Below are positions 1-4,952 of a stretch of DNA of 5,986 nucleotides, in pieces. The stretch spans positions 1 through 5,986 of the forward strand of contig JAGWZD010000136.1 of assembly GCA_018968995.1 (NCBI GenBank). The letters run 5' to 3'. This stretch comes from Bdellovibrionales bacterium (GTDB lineage Bacteria; Bdellovibrionota; UBA1018). Position 1 is the stretch's first letter. The number at the start of each line of letters is the position of its first letter. The translations under genes were made by a program, and so were the position numbers. Below the pieces are notes generated by a model. That model made no database searches and had not been told where the DNA came from. It worked only from the letters and a program-made list of their open reading frames with translations.

Positions 1-1
1 G

Positions 2-55
2 GTCATTCGCGATCGTGAGAAACTAAAAGATCTCATCCGGGGCGAACACCCTTAG
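2..55 (+). CDS. C-terminal tail of an upstream gene (partial)
   Basis: The frame beginning at base 2 is open from the window edge and gives 17 residues, VIRDREKLKDLIRGEHP, before a TAG at 53-55. The charged, helix-like composition looks like a genuine protein C-terminus, and the stop falls just before a 137-base gap holding the etfB promoter. That is where an upstream gene on the same strand would be expected to end. The fragment is too short to identify a family, and an open stretch of 17 codons is not rare by chance. No terminator is visible after it, so read-through into etfB cannot be excluded. Confidence 0.4.
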   Translation, partial: VIRDREKLKDLIRGEHP

Positions 56-137
56 CTCGAGCGTCACCTGGACCCATCAATTTACCAAAAACGTCGGGAT
101 ATCCCCTGACAGCTATTTCGAAATCTTTTGAAACAAG

Positions 138-167
138 TTGCGAAAATCTGCTTGGACTCGGTATAAC
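138..167 (+). promoter_or_regulatory. Predicted sigma70-type promoter of etfBA
   Basis: A -35-like hexamer TTGCGA (138-143) and a -10-like hexamer TATAAC (162-167) are separated by 18 bases. Transcription would start near 173-175, leaving a leader of about 20 bases. Within that leader AAGGTGA (182-188) is a full seven-base match to the anti-Shine-Dalgarno sequence, four bases before the ATG at 193. Both hexamers deviate modestly from consensus. The call rests on sequence match and good placement only. Confidence 0.55.
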
Positions 168-174
168 TTCGCAA
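138..174. repeat. Inverted repeat bracketing the etfB promoter
   Basis: TTGCGAA (138-144) and its exact reverse complement TTCGCAA (168-174) are separated by 23 bases. The left arm covers the -35 hexamer. The right arm begins immediately after the -10 hexamer and reaches the expected transcription start. The arm centres are 30 bases apart, about three helical turns. This geometry suits two half-sites for a repressor, but 7-base arms can arise by chance. Confidence 0.45.
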
Positions 175-192
175 GATTAACAAGGTGATTTT

Positions 193-966
193 ATGAACAT
201 TTACGTTTGCATCAAACAAGTCCCCGACACTGAAACCAAGATTAAGCTCAACGCCGATAGCAGCGGTATCGACTCCACTGGAATTAAGTGGATTATGTCG
301 CCATTTGATGAGTTCGCTGTAGAAGAGGCCTTGCGTCTTCGAGAAAAAAACGCCGGAAGCACAGTCACCGTCCTCTCTGCCGGCCCCGTCCGCGTGACAG
401 AATCTCTTCGCACCGCTCTCGCGATGGGAGCCGACAACGCGATCCACGTCGAGACCCCGGAAACTGCCGATAGTTATAGAGTTGGAAAAGCTCTCGCCGG
501 TGCTCTCAAAAAAGAACCCAAAGTGGATATTGTTTTCACAGGAAAAGAGGCCATCGATGATGGCGCCGCACAGGTAAGCCAACTGATTGCTGAAGCAATG
601 GGTCTTCCCTATGTGACAGTAGTACTTTCGGCAGAGTACTCAGCCGACTCCGTGAAGTGCCGCCGTGAAGTAGAAGGTGGCGCTATCGAAGTCGTGACTA
701 CACCCCTTCCTGCCCTAATTGCCGCTCAAAAGGGTATGAATGAACCTCGATATGCGAGCTTGCCCAACATCATGAAGGCCAAGAAAAAAGAAGTGAAGAC
801 TTTGAAAGAGTCGGATGTTGGGGTTTCGGATGCCGACCAAAAAATTCGTTATAAGAATTTGCAGCTGCCTCCGCCAAAACAGGCTGGAAAGAAAATTTCC
901 GGTGAATCCTCACAGCAGGCGAAAGAGCTTGCCCGTCTACTTCATGAAGAAGCAAAGGTGATCTAA
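193..966 (+). CDS. etfB: Electron transfer flavoprotein subunit beta
   Basis: This is the beta subunit of the cytoplasmic ETF heterodimer, which takes electrons from acyl-CoA dehydrogenases and passes them to a membrane quinone reductase. At 257 residues it has normal family length. The N-terminal region (CIKQVPD at 6-12, then SPFDEFAVEEALRLRE at 36-51) and the GKEAIDD motif (117-123) are typical. Residues 155-178 closely match the ETF-beta signature, with REVEGG then PLPALIA. The partner-recognition loop NEPRYASLPNIMKAKKK (183-199) is almost identical to the human protein, with Leu190 at the position of the human anchor Leu195. This places it with the conventional, non-bifurcating group I ETFs. 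The ATG at 193 has a perfect AAGGTGA ribosome site. etfA follows after one base, so the two are co-translated. Family and subunit assignment are secure; the identity of the partner dehydrogenases is inferred. Confidence 0.96.
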   Translation: MNIYVCIKQVPDTETKIKLNADSSGIDSTGIKWIMSPFDEFAVEEALRLREKNAGSTVTVLSAGPVRVTESLRTALAMGADNAIHVETPETADSYRVGKALAGALKKEPKVDIVFTGKEAIDDGAAQVSQLIAEAMGLPYVTVVLSAEYSADSVKCRREVEGGAIEVVTTPLPALIAAQKGMNEPRYASLPNIMKAKKKEVKTLKESDVGVSDADQKIRYKNLQLPPPKQAGKKISGESSQQAKELARLLHEEAKVI

Positions 967-967
967 T

Positions 968-1936
968 ATGGCTAAGGTTCTTGTTGTTGCTGAACAGCGT
1001 GATGGTCGATTAAAGAAAACGACCTTTGAACTCCTCGGTGCCTCGGCAGCCGCTGGAAACGAGACCCATCTGGTTCTGATTGGAGATGGGGTACAGGGGT
1101 TGGCGACAGAGTGTGGTCACTACGGTGCACACACTGTACATGTAGCGAACGATCCCGCTCTCAAGTTCTACACTGCCGAAGCCTACGCTCAAGTGGTGGT
1201 GCCACTCGCAAAGTCGCTTGCACCAGATGTCATTCTGGCCGCTCACTCTCCCACGGGTCGCGACCTCATGCCCAAGGTGGCCTCTCGGCTAGGAGTTGGC
1301 CTCGCCAGCGACTGCGTGCAGGCCTCCTTTGAGGGAGGAAAACTCAAGGTACGTCGGCCGCTCTATGCGGGCAAGGCCACTGCAGAAGTGGAATTCGTGG
1401 GTCCCGGGCCGCAGGTGGCAACGATTCGGGCTAACGCGCTCGGAGTTCCAAAGGCTGACCCTGGTAAGTCGGCTAAGGTTTCTTCTGTCTCGGTTTCTCT
1501 ATCGGGGATTAAAACAAGCGTGAGCGAGGTTCAGCAAGGACAGGCGGGGCGCCCGGACGTTACCGAAGCCTCAATTGTTATTTCTGGCGGCCGATCACTG
1601 AAAACTGCCGACAACTTTAAAATGCTTGAAGACACCGCGGATGTTATCGGCGCAGCTGTCGGAGCGTCGCGCGCAGCAGTTGACGCCGGGTACCGCCCAC
1701 ACCGCGATCAAGTAGGCCAAACTGGAAAGGTTGTCTCCCCAAACCTCTATATCGCTTGTGGAATCAGTGGCGCCATTCAACACCTCGCCGGAATGCGTTC
1801 CTCAAAGGTGATTGTTGCCATCAATACGGATCCCGAGGCCCCCATATTTCAGGTTGCCGACTACGGAGTTGTCGGGGACATCTTTACGGTTGTTCCGGCA
1901 CTTAAAGAAGAGCTGAAAAAGCTCAAAGAACACTAA
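968..1936 (+). CDS. etfA: Electron transfer flavoprotein subunit alpha
   Basis: The alpha subunit carries the redox-active FAD of ETF. At 322 residues it has the usual length. The N-terminal alpha/beta domain (about 1-190) starts [10 protein letters not shown]. The C-terminal FAD domain holds the expected sequence blocks: SGGRSLK (206-212), [11 protein letters not shown] (232-242), [11 protein letters not shown] (248-258), the ETF-alpha signature [17 protein letters not shown] (260-276), and [17 protein letters not shown] (284-300). The latter two are nearly the same as in the mitochondrial protein. Translation starts at the ATG at 968. Its Shine-Dalgarno AAGGTGA (955-961) lies inside the last codons of etfB and is the same seven bases used by etfB, suggesting balanced expression of the two subunits. 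A strong terminator follows 27 bases after the stop. Confidence 0.97.
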   Translation: MAKVLVVAEQRDGRLKKTTFELLGASAAAGNETHLVLIGDGVQGLATECGHYGAHTVHVANDPALKFYTAEAYAQVVVPLAKSLAPDVILAAHSPTGRDLMPKVASRLGVGLASDCVQASFEGGKLKVRRPLYAGKATAEVEFVGPGPQVATIRANALGVPKADPGKSAKVSSVSVSLSGIKTSVSEVQQGQAGRPDVTEASIVISGGRSLKTADNFKMLEDTADVIGAAVGASRAAVDAGYRPHRDQVGQTGKVVSPNLYIACGISGAIQHLAGMRSSKVIVAINTDPEAPIFQVADYGVVGDIFTVVPALKEELKKLKEH

Positions 1937-1962
1937 AAAAACAGATACCGCGCACATTGCCT

Positions 1963-1998
1963 AAAACCCCAGGAACGGTGGTTCCTGGGGTTTTTTTT
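1963..1998 (+). terminator. Intrinsic terminator after etfA
   Basis: AAAACCCCAGGAAC (1963-1976) pairs perfectly over 14 bases with GTTCCTGGGGTTTT (1981-1994) around a GGTG loop (1977-1980). A run of eight T residues (1991-1998) begins at the GC-rich base of the stem. This is a textbook Rho-independent terminator for the etfBA transcript. It separates that transcript from the oxidoreductase gene starting 60 bases further on. Confidence 0.95.
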
Positions 1999-2018
1999 GA
2001 TCGCCAGAAAACCAGCGG

Positions 2019-2047
2019 TTGAGCGCGCCGCGCGAAGACTTTAGACT
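2019..2047 (+). promoter_or_regulatory. Possible weak promoter of the oxidoreductase gene
   Basis: TTGAGC (2019-2024) and TAGACT (2042-2047) are spaced by 17 bases and each match the sigma70 hexamers at four positions. A promoter is expected here because the etfA terminator ends at 1998. If this is the promoter, transcription would begin within a few bases of the ATG at 2059, giving an almost leaderless mRNA. The matches are mediocre, so this is a suggestion only. Confidence 0.28.
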
Positions 2048-2058
2048 CAATCTACTCT

Positions 2059-4035
2059 ATGACTTGGCAAACCATTCTTTTCGTCGTCGTGGCAGGCGTG
2101 TCCTTTGGATATTCAGGTTATCGCTTCAGCCTTCTCTTCAAACTACTCCGTGCGCACCAAGGAAAAGCCCCCCTGCGTTGGGACAACCTTCCCGCACGAG
2201 TGATCGACACCATCATCCACGTACTAGGACAAAAAGCTGTCCTCCAAAAAAAATATATCGGCACCCTCCATACGATTATTTTTTGGGGCTTCATCATTAT
2301 CACGATCGGAACCGTGGAGCAGTTCGCGACAACGATCCACCAAGCTGCAAGCTTTGAGTTTATCGGCGAAGCGCCTTACTCGTTTCTGATTCAAATTCAG
2401 GACGTGTTCACTTTCGCAATACTATTGGCCGTCATTGGCGCCTTCTATCGACGACTTGTTGTACGCCCAGAGGGCCTCGGTCAGTCACGCGATGCGAATA
2501 TCGTTCTCACGTTTACGGGATCTCTGATGATCTCCATCTTCATGATGAATGGATTTCACATCCTGGGCCCTGCCTCCGCGCACGCGGATTCCTTTCTGAT
2601 TTCCAAACACATTGCAGACTTATTTCGTCAGTTGGGACTAAGCCCCGAGGCCAACGAGTCACTGGGAACATTTTTTAAATGGGTCCACATGTGCCTTGTG
2701 CTTGGTTTTTCGATGTATATTCCCCACTCTAAACATCTTCATATTGTTGCCGCCGGCCCAAACACCTTCCTCAGGCAGCTGACTCGCGAAAAGGCCATGC
2801 GACCCATCAACTTCGAGGATGAAACCCTCACTCAATATGGGACATCAAAAATCACGGACTTTAGCTGGAAGTCGACCCTCGATCTATACGCGTGTACCGA
2901 GTGTGGGCGCTGCCAGGACCTGTGCCCAGCATGGAACACCCAAAAACCGTTGAGTCCCAAGTTGTTGGTGCTGGGCCTGAAGGAAAATCTCTATAGGAAT
3001 AAGACAGCGATTTTAGACGGAAAGCTCGAGCACGTTTCATCGGTGATGGATGAGAATACCACCAACGATGTCATCTGGGCCTGCACCAGTTGTAGAGCGT
3101 GTGAGATCGCATGCCCTGTCTTTATTGAGCAAACAGACAAGATTTACGACATCCGCCGGAACTTGGTGATGATGGAGTCGAGCATGCCTGATGGGGTTCA
3201 GGCCGTTTTCAAGAATATGGAAACCAACGCCACGCCGTGGGCGTTTAGCGCGGCAGACCGTGGCAAGTGGGCTGAAGACCTTTCTATTCCGACGATGGCA
3301 GAAAACCCCGAGATCGATGTTTTGGTTTGGGTGGGCTGTGCTGGCTCGTACGATGACCGAAACAAGAAGGTTCTTCGATCTTTTGTGAGCGTATTAAAAA
3401 AAGCGGGAATACGCTTTGCGATCCTGGGTAACGAAGAGCAATGCACCGGTGACCCGGCGCGGAGAATTGGTAATGAGTACCTTTACCAGACTCTTGCAAA
3501 GGCCAATGTGGAAACTCTGAATCGGTACTCTGTGAAGAAGATTGTTACGGCTTGTCCCCACTGCTTCAACACCATCAAGAATGAGTACAAGGATTTTGGA
3601 GGACAGTACGAAGTACTTCACCACTCTCAATTTATTGCCCAGCTCATACGAGACGGTAAGATCAAGCCTTCGAAAGGGGTTGATGAGACCATCACCTTCC
3701 ATGACAGCTGTTATTTAGGCAGATGGAATAATGTCTATGAGCAACCTCGCGCAGTGATCGAAGCCATTCCATCGGCTCGCCTAGTGGAAATGAAGCAAAA
3801 TCACGATCAGGCCCTGTGCTGCGGGGCTGGTGGTGGTCGAATGTTCATGGAAGAGACCATTGGTAAGCGCATCAATATTTCTCGAACAGAACAAGCCCTG
3901 GAGACCAAGGCGGGTATCATTGCGTCCTCTTGCCCATTTTGCATGACGATGATGACGGATGGCGTGAAGTCCAAGGAAATGCTCGATAAGGTGAAGGTCT
4001 TGGATATTGCCGAGCTGATGGATCAATCCACCTGA
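2059..4035 (+). CDS. Membrane iron-sulfur oxidoreductase, likely ETF:menaquinone oxidoreductase (EMO/EtfD type)
   Basis: The 658-residue product has three parts. Residues 1-225 form a NarI-like membrane domain with about five helices (near 3-25, 69-89, 110-131, 147-168, 203-224) and histidines in or near them (71, 167, 210, 223) that could bind heme b. Residues 277-353 carry two [4Fe-4S] motifs of the form C-x2-C-x2-C-x3-C-P: Cys279/282/285/289 and Cys342/345/348/352. Residues 420-650 hold two cysteine-rich CCG-type domains: Cys427, Cys462, Cys499/502, then Cys551, Cys587-Cys588-Gly, Cys625/628. This is the layout of HdrD-like proteins that oxidise ETF and reduce menaquinone (EMO; EtfD/Rv0338c in mycobacteria). 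Location next to etfBA supports that role. The first CCG domain reads CTGD instead of CCGD, so only the second retains the full ligand set. An in-frame stop at 2020 and no other start codon fix the ATG at 2059, which lacks a Shine-Dalgarno. The acceptor quinone is inferred. Confidence 0.88.
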   Translation: MTWQTILFVVVAGVSFGYSGYRFSLLFKLLRAHQGKAPLRWDNLPARVIDTIIHVLGQKAVLQKKYIGTLHTIIFWGFIIITIGTVEQFATTIHQAASFEFIGEAPYSFLIQIQDVFTFAILLAVIGAFYRRLVVRPEGLGQSRDANIVLTFTGSLMISIFMMNGFHILGPASAHADSFLISKHIADLFRQLGLSPEANESLGTFFKWVHMCLVLGFSMYIPHSKHLHIVAAGPNTFLRQLTREKAMRPINFEDETLTQYGTSKITDFSWKSTLDLYACTECGRCQDLCPAWNTQKPLSPKLLVLGLKENLYRNKTAILDGKLEHVSSVMDENTTNDVIWACTSCRACEIACPVFIEQTDKIYDIRRNLVMMESSMPDGVQAVFKNMETNATPWAFSAADRGKWAEDLSIPTMAENPEIDVLVWVGCAGSYDDRNKKVLRSFVSVLKKAGIRFAILGNEEQCTGDPARRIGNEYLYQTLAKANVETLNRYSVKKIVTACPHCFNTIKNEYKDFGGQYEVLHHSQFIAQLIRDGKIKPSKGVDETITFHDSCYLGRWNNVYEQPRAVIEAIPSARLVEMKQNHDQALCCGAGGGRMFMEETIGKRINISRTEQALETKAGIIASSCPFCMTMMTDGVKSKEMLDKVKVLDIAELMDQST

Positions 4036-4178
4036 TTAGCTCCTAGGGAATCGTATAACTCTTGGACACCGGAGCCTTTCGGACACTTTTGCCAAGAACA
4101 AAAGTCTTTTGAATTACAGTGATTTAAATCCGGGCAAGAAGCCAGCCCGGTGGCACGGGGCTTGGATTCTCCCCGAGC

Positions 4179-4721
4179 ATGAAGTCTTCTCGTCAGAAAA
4201 CGCTGGCCACTCTTTGCCTGATTACCCTGGGCGGATGCACCCCCATTTCTCCGAGCGTGCACAAAAGCTCACTTCGACCGGGAGAGCCCTCTCAGACGCC
4301 GCCCAAGGTTGAAGCTCCGGCGGGCTCTGTCCCAATTGAAGTGCGATGGATCAACTCTGAGGAAAACTTAAACGCAGCCCTATCGGGCAGCACTTCCTCC
4401 ATGGTGATTCGACTTCCCTCAAGCTCTTTAGAGCGCCTAAGAACCGAAGGCGTTTTATCTGTAGATCTACCTTCGGATATGCATCCGAAGACCCTCGAGA
4501 AAGCCCGAATCCTTCTTCGGGTTCAGCTTCCCTCTGAGGAACTCGAGCGCGCACTGGCGTTAGAGACTTGGTCTTTCGAATGGGAGCAAAGCACTCCCTC
4601 GTCACTTGAAATCCGATCCTCTTACGCTAAAAAAAGCGGTGAGGCCACGCTGCTTCCAGACTCTCTGGTGAGCGTGCATGTCGTACTTCAGGATGATCCC
4701 GGCGCTACTTCTTCGCCTTAA
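4179..4721 (+). CDS. Hypothetical lipoprotein
   Basis: I do not recognise a family for this 180-residue protein. Its N-terminus is a type II (lipoprotein) signal: MKSSRQK, a hydrophobic stretch ATLCLITL, then the lipobox LGGC with Cys20 as the lipidation site. Thr follows the Cys, so no aspartate inner-membrane retention signal is present. Residues 21-50 are rich in Ser and Pro and look like a flexible tether. A folded region at about 51-170 contains three copies of an LPS...LE(R/K) motif, at 79, 97 and 117. The ATG at 4179 is the only usable start after an in-frame stop at 4125-4127. It fits the signal peptide, although only a poor GGA (4164-4166) stands as a ribosome site. The gene lies 143 bases after the oxidoreductase and overlaps the minus-strand RHH-like gene tail to tail by 17 bases. 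No function is proposed. Confidence 0.75.
   Translation: MKSSRQKTLATLCLITLGGCTPISPSVHKSSLRPGEPSQTPPKVEAPAGSVPIEVRWINSEENLNAALSGSTSSMVIRLPSSSLERLRTEGVLSVDLPSDMHPKTLEKARILLRVQLPSEELERALALETWSFEWEQSTPSSLEIRSSYAKKSGEATLLPDSLVSVHVVLQDDPGATSSP
4236..4238 (+). other. Lipobox cysteine (predicted signal peptidase II cleavage and lipidation site)
   Basis: The TGC codon for Cys20 follows Leu17-Gly18-Gly19, an acceptable lipobox, after a basic N-terminus (Lys2, Arg5, Lys7) and a short hydrophobic core. Cleavage before Cys20 would give a 161-residue mature lipoprotein. Confidence 0.7.
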
Positions 4722-4899
4722 AACCGGGTGGAAGAAAATCTTTATGATGCGCGATAAAGCGCTTGAGTGCCGTGTTGGTCAGCTCTGACTGAGTTAACTT
4801 CACGAACTTTTCCATCTCCACCAGAGTTTGAGCCACGCTCTCCTCGACCTCGATGGACAGTTTCACAAGTTTACCCTGCAATTTATAATCTTCACGCAT
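4705..4899 (-). CDS. Small ribbon-helix-helix-like protein
   Basis: The 64-residue product starts MREDYKLQGK. A short strand-like segment LVKLSIEV (11-18) is followed by a helix (about 19-34), a turn with LTQSELTNTALKRFI (35-49), and a basic C-terminus ending PPGFKAKK. Strand, helix, turn, helix with a T/S-x-S-E-x at the second helix start is the topology of MetJ/Arc/CopG-type DNA-binding proteins. The match is by pattern only, and the tail could equally serve protein-protein contact. The ATG at 4897-4899 is preceded by GGAG (4905-4908) at five bases, a good ribosome site. It begins 53 bases after the VWA gene stops on the same strand, so the two are probably co-transcribed. Its last codons overlap the convergent lipoprotein gene by 17 bases. 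It has no obvious toxin partner, which argues against a simple antitoxin. Confidence 0.68.
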   Translation of the reverse strand: MREDYKLQGKLVKLSIEVEESVAQTLVEMEKFVKLTQSELTNTALKRFIAHHKDFLPPGFKAKK

Positions 4900-4952
4900 A
4901 GCGGCTCCGACGATATCTCATCACTTGGTATCCTCAACCTAATTCTTCGGAA

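Noticed and set aside
82..582. Minus-strand open frame of 166 codons across the start of etfB
   Set aside because: It lies antisense to etfB and spans the etfB promoter. Its composition shows no recognisable domain, and etfB is certain in this region.
4054..4059. TATAAC, the same -10-like hexamer as at etfB, as a promoter for the lipoprotein gene
   Set aside because: No acceptable -35 hexamer lies 16-18 bases upstream, and the implied leader would be over 110 bases long.
4085..4111. Hairpin ACTTTTG-N7-CAAAAGT followed by CTTTTG, as a terminator for the oxidoreductase gene
   Set aside because: The stem is only seven base pairs with two GC pairs, and the T-tract is four bases interrupted by G. 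It is too weak to call as an intrinsic terminator, although its position about 50 bases after the stop is suitable.
4130..4150. CCGGGC...GCCCGG inverted repeat upstream of the lipoprotein gene
   Set aside because: A six-base stem with a nine-base loop and no T-run. It could be an mRNA hairpin but gives no specific evidence of function.
4109..4312. Plus-strand 67-codon frame starting at a TTG before the lipoprotein gene
   Set aside because: It overlaps the lipoprotein in another frame, lacks a ribosome site and has no protein-like pattern. The signal peptide strongly supports the 4179 frame.
4698..4728. CCCGG...CCGGG as a bidirectional terminator between the convergent genes
   Set aside because: A five-base stem around a loop of more than 20 bases, without a T-run on either strand.
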